From an uncultured bacterium (lineage in GTDB: Bacteria; Patescibacteriota; Gracilibacteria; Absconditabacterales; Absconditicoccaceae): a stretch of DNA of 64,000 bases. Below, piece by piece: positions 48,712 through 58,777 of the stretch. Every line of letters starts with the position of its first letter. Position 1 is the first letter of the stretch. The notes below the pieces were generated by a model, which saw only the letters and a list, made by a program, of their open reading frames with translations, was not told where the DNA came from and searched no databases. The stretch covers positions 405,895-469,894 of the forward strand of contig CAMVNG010000001.1 of assembly GCA_947168815.1 (NCBI GenBank), read 5' to 3'. The position numbers and the translations under genes are program-made.

Positions 48712-49028
48712 TAACCAACAATTTTTTTAACAGTTAAAACCGTTTGAAGAGGTCTAAATCCTCTCAACCTCGCATATCTAGTCTTTCTTTTAAACTTAAG
48801 TATTCTAACTTTTTCACCTTTTTGTGTTGCTCAAACTTCAAATTCTACAGAAGCTCAACCAACATAAGGAGTTCAAACCTTAACATCACTACCTTTTTCA
48901 TCAAAAACAGCCAATACTTTATCAGCAACTAACTTTTGTCCTTGTGCTTGATCAACATTATCTACTATAATTTCAGCTTTTTCTGAAACAATATATTGAT
49001 GTCCTTGTAATTCTACAACTGCATACAT
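48711..49028 (-). CDS. rplU: ribosomal protein bL21
   Basis: 105 residues: MYAVVELQGHQYIVSEKAEI (family MYAVI..GGKQY), GTPYVGASVEFEV, KGEKVRILKFKRKTRYARLR. Normally L21 is paired with L27 (rpmA); here rpmA is missing and L21 sits ahead of infA. Confidence 0.94.
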
Positions 49029-49053
49029 CCTTTATACAAAAAACCAAATAAAT

Positions 49054-49317
49054 TTACACAATCTTACCAAGTTGTGCTAAAGTATTATACTTCTTCTTTG
49101 TCTTTCTGTAAGCATCTGAAACGATTGCTCTCATTCTCTTATATCTTCTAGAAGAAGGGAAATCATAACTCACAAACTTTCTATACCATTTAGTTCAATA
49201 ATGCTTTTGCTTCTTTGCTTTATCCAAAATATGAGAAGCCCAAAGCTCTTTCTTATAAAAAGAAATAATTCTCTCATTGGTATTCAAATCTCCAGTTCTT
49301 CGAACGGTAAATCACAT
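49054..49317 (-). CDS. unknown small basic protein in ribosomal cluster
   Basis: 87 residues, strongly basic and Tyr-rich: MGFTVRRTGDLNTNERIISF, KKQKHYGTKWYRKFVSYDFP, RRYKRMRAIVSDAYRKTKKK. Lies between tRNA-Leu and rplU, 25 bases from rplU, the slot where L27 would be expected, but it has none of the L27 features (MAHKK start, GG-rich core). Two TGA glycines (residue 2 and before TKWYRK). Its charge, size and place suggest a lineage-specific ribosomal or ribosome-bound protein; not recognised. Confidence 0.75.
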
Positions 49318-49362
49318 GAATATAACAAATAATAATTAAAACCCAACTTGTAGATAATAAGT

Positions 49363-49449
49363 TGCCGAGGACCGGAATCGAACCGGCACGAGGGTATAAG
49401 CCTCAAAGGATTTTAAGTCCTTCGTGTCTACCAATTCCACCACCTCGGC
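49363..49449 (-). tRNA. tRNA-Leu (anticodon UAA)
   Basis: Full cloverleaf with long variable arm: acceptor GCCGAGG/CCTCGGC, D loop with GG, anticodon loop ACTTAAAAT giving UAA, T arm GGTTCGATTCC. Discriminator A73, as in leucine tRNAs. CCA is not encoded. Confidence 0.97.
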
Positions 49450-49507
49450 ATAAGTAGACATAAAGAAACGATAGCAATCACGAAAACCGCTACCGCTCTT
49501 AGTGCTT

Positions 49508-49855
49508 TTATTTTATAATATCTTCATACATCTTGTCAAATACAACAGGGAAAGCAACCGCAATATTTGAAAGAACCTTTCTATCTAATTTAATATCCTT
49601 CTTATACATTGCATTCACAAATGCAGAATATTTTCAACCCTTTTCTCTAACTGCAGCAGATAATCTTTCAATCCACAATCTTCTAAAATCTCTCTTCTTT
49701 AATCTTCTACTTACATAAGCATGTTGTCATTGTTTAACCAAAGCCAATCTAACTTGCTTATAAAGATTTTTTCTTCCTAATCTAAACCCAGAAGCTTGTG
49801 CAATAAATTTCTTATGTCTTCTTTGTCTCTGTAATCAGTTTGTAACTCTAACCAT
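49508..49855 (-). CDS. rplT: ribosomal protein bL20
   Basis: 115 residues: [60 protein letters not shown]. Start MVRVTN follows the family MARVKR. Part of an infC-rpmI-rplT set, its usual company. Confidence 0.97.
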
Positions 49856-49863
49856 TTTTTAAC

Positions 49864-50061
49864 CTATTTATAAGGAAGTAAATTTTTCAACATTTTTGCT
49901 GTTGCTCCAACAACCTCTTTTCATCAACTAAACTTTTTATTAGTCTTTCATTTATTTGTCAAAAGATGATTGTTTCATTGTTTTGAAGAAAACACTTTCT
50001 TGCTCTTTGTAATCTTAAACCTTTTAGCAGCTCCAGAATGTGTCTTAAATTTATTAGCCAT
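49864..50061 (-). CDS. rpmI: ribosomal protein bL35
   Basis: 65 residues: MANKFKTHSGAAKRFKITKS, then HLLTNKGKTNKKFSGWKEVV (family motif HLLTKKS.KRKR.L). The gap to the infC stop is 9 bases. Confidence 0.95.
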
Positions 50062-50070
50062 CAGATGAGC

Positions 50071-50709
50071 CTATTTACTAAATAAAATAATACTATATCA
50101 ATTTGCTTCTTTCTTAGGAGTTGAATACTGAGCCTTTCAATAATCCGCCAACATTTCTTGAATAGCATCCAACTTTTGAACAGCCTTTTCAGCATACATT
50201 CTCTCTCTACCCTTTAATCTAATAGAGAATTTTACATTATCTCCTCATTGCAATATCTCCTGAGCTTTCTTAACCTTCAATTGAAGATCATTCTCTCAAA
50301 TTGCATAACTAACCTTTAACTCTTTCGTATCTTTTCATTTTTGTGATTTTCTTCTTTCTTTTTCCTCCTTTCACTTCTGATACATATACTTCCCATAATC
50401 AGTGAGTCTAACAGTAGATAACATTTTTTCAGGATCGTACGTTAACTGTACCAAATCCAATCACCTTTCAGCAGCCATCTCCAAAGCAACTCTCCTTGGA
50501 AAAACTCACAAATTAGCCTTCAAATCATCAATAATCATGACATTTGGTGCTTTTATTTGATCATTTACATAAACAACCTTCGCCTTATATGCATTCATTG
50601 AATTGTTAGCACCAACTCTATTATCAGATTTATTCTGCCCTCAAAAAGTCTTTTTCTGTCATCAAAAGTTCTGTACATTATTAGACGACTTAAAACTTTT
50701 TTGATCCAT
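50071..50709 (-). CDS. infC: translation initiation factor IF-3
   Basis: 212 residues. After a 50-residue N-terminal extension rich in Asn, Lys and Gly comes the IF-3 fold: VNDQIKAPNVMIIDDLKANL, DYGKYMYQKGKEEKERRKSQ, KELKVSYAIGENDLQLKV, GDNVKFSIRLKGRERMY. An in-frame TGA near the end (after KKEAN) would stop the gene in the standard code; read as Gly the protein runs nine residues further (GYSIILFSK) to TAG. IF-3 usually starts with AUU or AUC; here it is ATG. Confidence 0.93.
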
Positions 50710-50736
50710 ATAAACGAAATGAGAATAAAACACATC

Positions 50737-50810
50737 CGCTCTCGGAGGGACTCGAACCCTCGATTTCCACCGTGAGAGGGTGGCGTCCTAAACCACTAGA
50801 CCACGAGAGC
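50737..50810 (-). tRNA. tRNA-Glu (anticodon CUC)
   Basis: 74 bases. Acceptor GCTCTCG/CGAGAGC, anticodon stem CCACC/GGTGG with loop CTCTCAC giving CUC, T loop TTCGAGT. Discriminator G73. No encoded CCA. Confidence 0.95.
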
Positions 50811-50826
50811 CCAATAATATTGTATC

Positions 50827-50898
50827 TATCCCCACCAGGGATCGAACCTGGATCCACAGCTTAGAAGGCTGTTGTTCTATCCATTGAACTATAGGGAC
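50827..50898 (-). tRNA. tRNA-Arg (anticodon UCU)
   Basis: 72 bases. Acceptor GTCCCTA with TGGGGAT (one G-U pair at each end region), anticodon loop CTTCTAA giving UCU, which reads AGA/AGG, the main arginine codons here. T loop TTCGATC. No encoded CCA. Confidence 0.93.
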
Positions 50899-50905
50899 TC
50901 CAGTT

Positions 50906-50988
50906 TGGGGAGAGTAGGATTCGAACCTACGTAGCCGTAAGACGTCAGATTTACAGTCTGATGCAATTGACCGCTCTGCCATCTCCCC
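50906..50988 (-). tRNA. tRNA-Tyr (anticodon GUA)
   Basis: 83 bases with long variable arm. Acceptor GGGGAGA/TCTCCCC, anticodon loop CTGTAAA giving GUA, T loop TTCGAAT, discriminator A73. No encoded CCA. Confidence 0.96.
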
Positions 50989-51001
50989 ATTAAACAAAAT
51001 T

Positions 51002-51074
51002 TGGACTCTAGGGGAGTCGAACCCCTGACCTCTTGCGTGCAAAGCAAGCGCTCTACCAACTAAGCTAAGAGCCC
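51002..51074 (-). tRNA. tRNA-Ala (anticodon UGC)
   Basis: 73 bases. Acceptor GGGCTCT/AGAGTCC; note the usual alanine identity pair G3-U70 is present (G3 faces T70). Anticodon loop TTTGCAC giving UGC, T loop TTCGACT. Confidence 0.95.
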
Positions 51075-51080
51075 AAAATA

Positions 51081-51317
51081 CTATATTCCTACTCAAGCAA
51101 CTTGATCTGTAGGATTTGAAATCTCTAAGACACCGAACATTATAAGAACTCATAGAACCATCAAAACAAAACCTCAGATCACAATCCAACTCCTTGTTCA
51201 TCAATTCGATTCCATCCAAGCGTTTCTTCAAAAGATTTTTACTAGCTGATATGAATAATAACACAATGCAGCTCAACCAGCTATCATCAATAACCCTCAA
51301 AAAATACGCCCTAGCAT
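51081..51317 (-). CDS. small two-helix membrane protein
   Basis: 78 residues, seen only when TGA is read as Gly (eight or more TGA codons). Two hydrophobic helices: GLLMIAGGAALCYYSYQ near residues 8-24 and WIVIGGFVLMVLGVLIMFGV near 44-63, with a short polar loop (RNAWMESNGGTRS). It fills the gap between tRNA-Ala and tRNA-Gly(UCA). No family recognised. The clean frame, hydrophobic pattern and TAG stop 7 bases before tRNA-Ala support a real gene. Confidence 0.7.
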
Positions 51318-51339
51318 TTAGTATGAGTAATTATAAATC

Positions 51340-51413
51340 AGCGGATAACGGGACTCGAACCCGTACAAACAGAGCTGAAGTCTGCTATGCTACACCAACT
51401 ACATCATATCCGC
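51340..51413 (-). tRNA. tRNA-Gly (anticodon UCA), decodes UGA as glycine
   Basis: 74 bases. Acceptor GCGGATA/TATCCGC, discriminator U73, anticodon stem GCAGA/TCTGT with loop CTTCAGC giving UCA, T arm ACGGG/CCCGT with TTCGAGT. G1-C72, C2-G71, C35 and U73 are bacterial GlyRS identity elements; tryptophan tRNAs have G73 and a different acceptor (AGG), and selenocysteine tRNAs are longer. So this is the glycine tRNA that reads UGA, as established for SR1. It supports every TGA-to-Gly reading in this annotation. Confidence 0.96.
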
Positions 51414-51601
51414 ATTTCCGTGTCTATGATGACAATGCCATTTTATATGAAAACAAAATACAAAATCAAGAGATTTTTATATTATTTTATCACTTTTTAA
51501 ATAAAATGGTTGTTTTTAATCACAATTCACTTCTGGATGCTTAATAATTAGCATAGAAAACATACAAGTTTTCCATTTTGAGAATTATCATTCTGAAACA
51601 T

Positions 51602-51668
51602 AAAAAAAAGTCGTTTTAAGAATTGCCAAAGAAAAAGCGGAATTTTAATCAAAAAAAACGACTTTTTA
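51602..51668 (-). terminator. terminator after gatA
   Basis: Long hairpin: AAAAAGTCGTTTT pairs with AAAACGACTTTTT around a 37-base loop that has its own small stem (GAATT/AATTT). Ends with a T run on the minus strand. The rest of the 261-bp gap between gatA and tRNA-Gly shows no gene. Confidence 0.7.
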
Positions 51669-51674
51669 TGTAAA

Positions 51675-53072
51675 TTAGATGGTCTCCGAAAAATTCAAAA
51701 CATCCCAATCTCACCATTTTTTTCACATAAGATGAATACCAATTGGAAGTTTTTCACCATCCTTATCAATTTCAGCCAATGGAACAGAAATTGCTGGAAG
51801 TCAAGCAAGATTTGCTGGAACAGTATACAAATCAGACAAATACATTTTCAAAGGATCCGTTGATTTTTCTCAAATCCTCCAAGCAACTTCAGGAGAAGTT
51901 GGTGTTAAAACAATATCATATGATTCATAAACTCTTTCCAAATCAGATTTTAGCTTCTTCTGTGCCTGCAAAGCCTTTAAATAATACCCCTCATAATTAG
52001 CAGAAGAAAGAATAAACGTTCACAACAAAATCCTCCTTTTTACTTCTTCTCAAAATCACTCTCATCTAATACTAGCATAATAATCATCCAAAGATGAAAA
52101 CTTCTGAGTATCTGATTGATGACCAAAGCGAAGACCATCAAAACGAGACAAATTAGTAGAAACTTCAGCAGGCATTAAAGTATAATAAATTGCCAATGCA
52201 TCCTTCAATATAGGCAAACTCTCTATATCAACAACATGTCCTTTATCCCTCAATTCATCAAGTTTTTTCATAAAAACACTTTTAATTTCAGGATCTAATC
52301 ATTCTTCAATAACTTCACTTGGAACAAGCACCCTATACTTATCTTTCCCAATCTTCCTGTCCTTTAATATATCAGATTTTTTTGAAGATGTCGAATCTTT
52401 TTCATCAAATCAGACTAAATATGGAAATAATAATTTCACATCTCAAACCGTTTTAGCAAAAATTCAAACCTGATCCAACGAAGAAGCCATTGCAACAACA
52501 CCGTAACGAGAAATAGCACCATAACTTGGCTTAAATCCAACGATTCAACACATGCTAGCAGGTTGACGAACACTTCATCAAGTATCTGTTCCTAAAGCAG
52601 CAATAGCCATTCAAGCAGCAACTGCAACTGCAGATCATCAACTACTTCATCAAGGAATACGATTATTACCACATGGGTTTATTGTTGGTCAATAGAACGA
52701 AGTCTCTGTAGATCATCACATAGCAAATTCATCCATATTGGTTTGTCATATCATCAAAGCTCAAGCATCTTCCATGTTTTTCATACACGTTGCAGAATAA
52801 GGAGCCTTATAATTTTCTAACATTTTAGAAGAACATGTAGAAACTTCTCACTTAACCAAAATATTTTCCTTAACCATAATAGGGAGTCAAGCTAAGGATT
52901 TTTTAGAAAAATCATCAATATGATTCATAACATAAGAATCATTAAACCTCACAACAGCATTTAACGATTCATTTAGTAATTTAGATTGTTTTTGATATGC
53001 AAGAACCACCTCTTTAGTTGTTAATTCATTTTTTTCAATTCAAGATAAGTATTTTTCAACGGTCAAATCCAT
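51675..53072 (-). CDS. gatA: Glu/Asp-tRNA(Gln/Asn) amidotransferase subunit A
   Basis: 465 residues of the amidase signature family. The Ser-cisSer-Lys triad is visible: Lys in LPIMVKENIL, GGSSGGSAVAVAAGMA and TDTGGSVRQPASMCG. C-terminal MYLSDLYTVPANLA and PIGIHLM are GatA features. The enzyme releases ammonia from glutamine to convert mischarged Glu-tRNA(Gln). Subunits B and C are not in the window. It sits between secY and the tRNA group, with terminators on both sides. Confidence 0.94.
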
Positions 53073-53160
53073 GATATATTTAATAATTTCTAAATCTTAA
53101 AAAGAAGTGTAGTTATTCTAAAAACTTTTTCAACAAAAGGTGTATTCTTTTAAAAAAATA

Positions 53161-53192
53161 AAAAAAGTCGACCATAATAGTCAACTTTTTTT
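53161..53192 (-). terminator. terminator after secY
   Basis: Stem AAAAAGTCGAC/GTCAACTTTTT (one mismatch) with a 7-base loop, directly after the secY stop; T and A runs on the two sides. Confidence 0.8.
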
Positions 53193-53204
53193 AAGAAAGA
53201 TATA

Positions 53205-54536
53205 TTAATCTTCATACATTTCATATTTTTGCATAACAAGATCTCATTGAATCTTATTAATAATCTCTTGAACAACTCACACAATAATAATAACTCAAGA
53301 TCAAGTAACAACAACTGGCAATGATCAAATAGACTCAACCAATTGCTGAATAAAAGGAATCCATTGCAAAATATAAGTATAAATACCAACAACAGCTAAT
53401 CAAAGTCATCACCAAAAACAAAGATGCATCAAAATACCGTTAATATACTTTGCAGTGGCTTTACCAGGTCTAATACCAGGAATAAAACCACCTCTCTTCT
53501 GAATATTGTCAGCTATTCTATCAGGACTAAACGTAATCATCGCATAAAAGAACGTAAACAACACTATAAATACAACATATAATAGAACAGCCCATACTCA
53601 CGGATTCTGAGCATAGATATTAAAATGAGCATCTATCCAATTAGCAACTGACACTAACCTTCAATTACCTGGTTGGAATTGTGTTATTAATTTAGCTAAT
53701 AATTGAGGAAATGAAACAAAGGCCATTGCAAAAATAATAGGTACCATACCAACAGGATTCATTGGTATAGGAAGAAGTGATGATTGCTGAGCCTTACCTT
53801 GCTTTGCATAAATAATAGGAATTTCTTTAATTGATTTAATAATTAATATAGAAAGCACAACAAGAACCAAAACGATAACAAGCATAAAGATTAATACCCC
53901 AACAACACTTGTTGAAGAAGCCAAACTTCCATACACCTGCTGAGTAATTCAAGCAACAATTGAAGAGAAGATAAGCATAGAAATACCATTAGAAACTCAC
54001 TTCTCTGTAATAAGTTCTCACATCCACATCAACATAATAGAACCAACTGCCATAACAAAACCAGCTAATAAAACAGTACCAATATCCGTTGAAATAGCAG
54101 CTCAACCCAACATACTGTTTATCAAATATACAGAACCAATACCTTGTAAGAAAGCCAATGGGAATGTCAAATATCTTGTATATTGATTAATCTTTGCGTG
54201 TCAAACCTCACCTTGCTCTGTCAATTCTTCAACAGAAGGAAGAACAACTCATAAAAGCTGCATAATAATTGAAGCAGTAATGTAAGGTGAAATTCAGATA
54301 GCTATAAAAGAGAACTGATCTAAAGCTCATCAAAGAAGCATAACAAAATAACCAAAATCAGATCCTGAATTCAATGTCTGAGACATAAGAACTGAAATAT
54401 CAGCAAATGGAACAGGAATAAAAACTAACAATCTATAAATTGCCAAAACAAATAATGTAAATAAGATCTTGTTCCTAATCTTTTTATTTCAAAAGATTTC
54501 TCAAACCTTCTTATTAAACTTTTTTAAAGAATTCAT
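53205..54536 (-). CDS. secY: preprotein translocase subunit SecY
   Basis: 443 residues, ten membrane helices. KKIRNKILFTLFVLAIYRL starts it, plug region GGALDQFSFIAIGISPYITA, NGISMLIFSSIVA, ELTEQGE, and the conserved cytoplasmic loop QKRGGFIPGIRPGKATAKYI. It forms the main protein-export channel; the giant signal-peptide proteins nearby would use it. Follows rplO, as normal for the spc operon. Confidence 0.97.
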
Positions 54537-54661
54537 GTTCTCAATAAAACAATAGTAAATATAAGTGATTAATAACAATTTTCATAGTCTTTTCAATAGA
54601 AAAGGTTTCCTTTAAAGAATAAAACGCAACTCAGGTTGCGTCTTCTTCAAAACAAATGTTA

Positions 54662-55111
54662 TTATTTAATACTTCAACCTGCCTTTTCAATCTTTGCTTT
54701 AGCAGTAGCAGAGAAATGTTCAATTCCTTCAAATGACAATGCCTTATCAAAGTCTCAATTTCAAAGGATTTTTACAGCCTCATCTACAGAGCGAATATAT
54801 CCAAGCTGTAATAATAACTCCTTAGAAACAACTTCACTAACTCTTTCATCCTTTCACAAGTTTCATAAATTAACTGTTTGAACAGGAGTAATAAGCTTAT
54901 AATATCTTTTAAATCATCTGTGTTTTGGCATTCTCATTACAACAGAAGTTTGTCATCATTCAAAGAATGGTTTCATAGAATGACCGCTTCTAGACTTTTG
55001 TCCATTACATCACCTTCAAGAGAAATTACCTCTTCAAGAAGCATTACCTCTACCTCTTCTATTAAGTTTATCAGTAAGCCCCTTACTTCTCACTAAACTA
55101 TGAAGTTTCAT
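54662..55111 (-). CDS. rplO: ribosomal protein uL15
   Basis: 149 residues: GRGNASRGGNFSGRGCNGQK, HSMKPFFEGGQTSVVMRMPK, HRGFKRYYK; many glycines are TGA. Directly follows rpsE; rpmD (uL30), which should lie between them, is absent. Two intergenic TAAs separate it from secY. Confidence 0.95.
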
Positions 55112-55138
55112 GATTATTCAAAATAATAATAGTTAAAA

Positions 55139-55801
55139 TTAATCTTCTTTTACTTCTTTCTCTGCAGCCTTTTTAGGAGCAGCCTTCTTTACAGTTGACT
55201 TTTTAGCAGCAACTTTCTTTTCTTCTTTAACCTCTACCTTTTCTTCAACCTTAACATCTTTGCTTTCCTCAACCTCATCAGCCTTTTTAATTTGCAATGA
55301 AGAGAAATAATCAGCATGCTTATATGATGCCAAAGCTCTAATAGTTGCTAAAGCATTATTTAATTTGTTATTTGATCAAACCATCTTTGAAAGAATGTTT
55401 GAATATCCAGCCAATTCAAGTACAGATCTTATTGAAGAACCAGCCTTAAGTCAAGTACCCTCAGAAGCAGGCAACAATTTAACAGTACAAGCCTTGTATT
55501 TTAAAGTTATAGGATAAGGCACAGTATTATTCTTTGTCAAAGGAACTTCAAACAAGTTCTTATAAGCCTCATGTGAAGCCTTTTGAACAGCACTTGCAAC
55601 ATCATTTCCTTTAGAAATACCTAATCAAATCTTACCTTTTTTATTACCAACCAAAATAGTTGCTCTGAAAGAAAGTCTTCTACCTCCAGTAGTTACTCTA
55701 GTAACTCTTCTAACCTCCAAAAGTAATTCATCAAATTCCTTTTTTGGTTTTTCTCTTCTAGCATCCTTTCTATTGTCTTTTTCTGGTCTCATAGACATCA
55801 T
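55139..55801 (-). CDS. rpsE: ribosomal protein uS5
   Basis: 220 residues. RRVTRVTTGGRRLSFRATIL is the S5 dsRNA-binding core; NTVPYPITLKYKACTVKLLP and GSSIRSVLELAGYSNILSKM follow. A 45-residue tail of Lys, Glu and Ala (KAAPKKAAEKEVKED) extends past the usual end. Three in-frame ATGs (ATG ATG TCT ATG) open it; the true start among these is unclear. Confidence 0.95.
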
Positions 55802-55832
55802 ACATTATATAGATAAATAACATAATCAACAG

Positions 55833-56192
55833 TTAAAACTGAATTCCTCCTTTTCTAACTCAATCAGCAAATGCCTTAACTCTTCCATGATATAGATAAC
55901 CATTTCTATCAAATACCAAAGAAGAAACTCATTTATCTTTAAGCAAAGCTGCAAACTTTTCACCAGCATTTCAAGCTCTCTCTGTCTTATTAGCACCTTC
56001 AACACCCTTATCAGTAATAGAAGCTATAACAGCACCATCTCTACCAAGAACTTGAGCTTTAACATAAAGATTAGATCTTTGAATCAAAAGTCTGTATTCA
56101 GGATTTTGAGCCTTAACAGATGAATTAACCTTGTGCTTTCTCCTCAAATATCTTCTAAGCTTTTCTTGGAGCTTATTTTTCAAATAACTCAT
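55833..56192 (-). CDS. rplR: ribosomal protein uL18
   Basis: 119 residues: RRYLRRKHKVNSSVKAQNPE, YRLLIQRSNLYVKAQVL, then VFDRNGYLYHGRVKAFADGV, ending RKGGIQF, the L18 pattern (5S rRNA binding). Confidence 0.95.
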
Positions 56193-56225
56193 GTTTCAGA
56201 CAATAATAACAATCTAAAATTTATA

Positions 56226-56771
56226 CTATTTCTTCGCTGACTTACCTGGCTTAATCTTAACAAATTCATCAAAATATCTAATTCCTTTACCTTTATATGG
56301 TTCAGGCTTTTTCAATGATCTTATTTTTGCAGCAGTTTCACCAACTAACTCTTTATTGATTCAAGTAATAGTAATAACGGTATTACCCTTAGGATCTTGT
56401 TCTGTTTTCATCTCAATACCATCAACTATAGGGAAATTAACCTTATGAGCATAACCCAATGATAACACCAAATTTTTACCTTCAACCTTAGCAGCATAAC
56501 CTACTCAAATAATAAGCAATTTCTTTTCGTATCAATTAGTAACCCCCTCAACCATGTTAGCAACCAAAGTTCTAACAAGTCCCCATAGGTTCTTATATTG
56601 ATCATCAAGAATAGAAAAAACTAATTCAGACTCATTCTTTTCAATCTTAACTCCATAAGGAAGATCAAGATGTAAAGAACCTTTTGCTCCTTTAACATCA
56701 ACAGTTTTTTCACTCAAACTCACTTCTACACCAGCTGGAATAGTAAGTGGTTTCTTACCAATTTTAGACAT
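56226..56771 (-). CDS. rplF: ribosomal protein uL6
   Basis: 181 residues: [57 protein letters not shown] and [16 protein letters not shown]. Start at MSKIGKKP; 17 further in-frame residues upstream are ignored as they overlap the rpsH end. Confidence 0.96.
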
Positions 56772-56805
56772 TCTAGATAGCAACTTAAATAGTAAATATA
56801 TCAAA

Positions 56806-57210
56806 CTAGTAAATTTCAGCAATTAATTCACCTCAAAGCTTTCTTTCTTTAGCAACATGAACTGGTAACAATCCTTGATTTGTTGAAATAATTCAAAGAC
56901 CTTTACCTCCTGCTACAGACTTCAAATCCTTATAACCAACATACCATGGTCTAGAAGGCTTTGAAAAAAACTTAACTGAAGGAATATCGTTAATAGGATC
57001 AACAACTTTTTTAAGTTCAATAGAAATAAACTTTTTAGAATCTATTTCTTTAACTTCATACCCCTTAACAAATCCATATTCTTTCAAAAGATCAAGAACA
57101 TTAACCTTAAATTTAGAGAAAACAACTCAATCTACTGTTGTTTTTCTAGCCATATATGCGTTCTTAATCCTGATCAACAAATCATGAACTGGTGCATTAA
57201 CATAACTCAT
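56806..57210 (-). CDS. rpsH: ribosomal protein uS8
   Basis: 134 residues: DLLIRIKNAYMARKTTVD, PSRPWYVGYKDLKSVAGGKG, LGIISTNQGLLPVHVAKERK. In E. coli S8 represses the spc operon through an mRNA site; I see no clear copy of that site here. Confidence 0.96.
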
Positions 57211-57244
57211 TTTATTGATACAATTCATAAAATAAAACAAACTC

Positions 57245-57460
57245 TTACCAACTTGCCTTCTTAAGACCCATAATTAGACCTTCTCTAGCATATCTTCTAA
57301 GACAAACTCTACAAATTCAGAAATCTCTAATATATGCCTTAGATCTTCCACAGAGTCTGCATCTATTATAATATTTAGTAGGTTGTTCTAGTTTTTCACC
57401 CTTAACAAACCTTTTTTCAAACATTTTTCATTGTTTAGCTTTTAATGCTGATCTTGCCAT
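57245..57460 (-). CDS. rpsN: ribosomal protein uS14, zinc type
   Basis: 71 residues. Zinc ribbon: Cys pairs in RCRLCGRSK and ICRVCLRR, so the short C+ form of S14. Ends LIMGLKKASW as usual. Confidence 0.96.
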
Positions 57461-57490
57461 TGGTTCATAACAATAAAGATAAATACCATA

Positions 57491-58015
57491 TTATTTGAAT
57501 ATAAATCACATCTCTTGAAGAAGTGCTTGAGAACCTTCAGGAGTTCCTGCAGTACTAACAACTGTAATTTGAACTCACATAGGAATAGTTACATCGTCAA
57601 CTCCCAACTCAGGAAAGATGTTATAATTTTGTAATCCATAATTCAAGTTACCCTTTGGATCAAAATTTCTTTTAGAAATACCACTAAAGTCTCTCACTCT
57701 AGGAAGTACTAACTTACAAAATCTATCTAAGAAATCATAAGCTCTTTCTCCTCTAAGTGTAACTTTAAGCATTACAGGCATTCCTTCTCTAAGCTTAAAG
57801 TTTGAAATAGCTTTCTTTGATCTTACAAGTACTGGCTTTTGACCTGTAATTCTAATCAAATTCTTTTCAAACTCCTCAAAATCCTTATGTCCCTTTCTTG
57901 TAACCAAAGAACCAATACCCATAGCAACAATAACTTTATCAACCTTAGGTGCCTGGTTAACATTTTTAAGGTTTAAGTGATCTTTAAGTTTTTCAAACAA
58001 TTCAGACTTTTTCAT
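57491..58015 (-). CDS. rplE: ribosomal protein uL5
   Basis: 174 residues: APKVDKVIVAMGIGSLVTRK, GQKPVLVRSKKAISNFKLRE, RVRDFSGISKRNFDPKGNLN. Binds 5S rRNA and the P-site tRNA. Typical length and order. Confidence 0.97.
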
Positions 58016-58041
58016 ACCTAAACAATCAAAAATATTTAAAA

Positions 58042-58332
58042 CTAGTCAATAATTTTTCCTGTCTTCTTAGCCTTTCTAATTTTCTTTCAGTCCTTATTAA
58101 CTTCAACAGCAATTTTAGTTGCTTTCTTTTCATCAGCCAAGTAATAAGAAACATTAGAAATATGAATAGGCAAAGTTTTCTTAACGAATCATTGTCATTT
58201 AACAGCCTTTTTAACAACATTTACATCCTTTACAGTTACCATTTCTCAGTCAATAGATTCAATACTTGAAACTGAACCCTTATGTTTACCAGCAATAACG
58301 ATAACAGGATCACCTTTTCTTAATTTTTTCAT
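58042..58332 (-). CDS. rplX: ribosomal protein uL24
   Basis: 96 residues: MKKLRKGDPVIVIAGKHKGS (KOW motif), VTVKDVNVVKKAVK. TGA glycines fall in KGQGF-like positions. Early assembly protein of the large subunit. Confidence 0.94.
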
Positions 58333-58374
58333 AATCTTAAGGTCATTACAAATAAAGTATAGCATTCAGAAAGA

Positions 58375-58752
58375 TTATAATACTTCTTCAGCCATATTAG
58401 TAATAGGTCTATAATTTTCTCTAAGCTCTCTAGCAACAGGACCAAAAACTCTCTTTCCAATAGGGTTCATATTACCTTTTGCATCCTTTGTAAGAAGAAC
58501 TACTGCATTATCAGCAAACCTAATATATGTTCCATCTGGTCTTGATATCTCCTTCTTTGTTCTAACAACAACAGCCTGACATACTTGTCATTTTTTAACA
58601 GAAGCAGTAGGTGCAGCTTCTTTAATAGCAACAACAACTCTATCTCAAACTCTTGCTATTCTTCATGAAGATCCTCTCAAAACTCTGATAATTTTTGCTT
58701 TCTTTGCTTGGGTGTTATCAGCAACCACAACCAATGATTCTTGTTGCAACAT
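58375..58752 (-). CDS. rplN: ribosomal protein uL14
   Basis: 125 residues: [60 protein letters not shown]. Three TGA glycines lie in the central KKG-x-V region. Confidence 0.96.
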
Positions 58753-58777
58753 TGTACAAAAACAAAATTAATTAAAA

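Noticed and set aside
49054..49317. Ribosomal protein bL27 or bS21
   Set aside because: The size and place suit, but no L27 or S21 motif is seen.
50788..51300. 170-residue standard-code open frame on the minus strand
   Set aside because: It runs through four tRNA genes and overlaps the code-25 membrane protein in another frame; no protein features.
51340..51413. tRNA-Trp(UCA), code 4, or tRNA-Sec
   Set aside because: U73, G1-C72 and C2-G71 favour glycine, the arm lengths exclude Sec, and TGA columns are Gly while Trp uses TGG.
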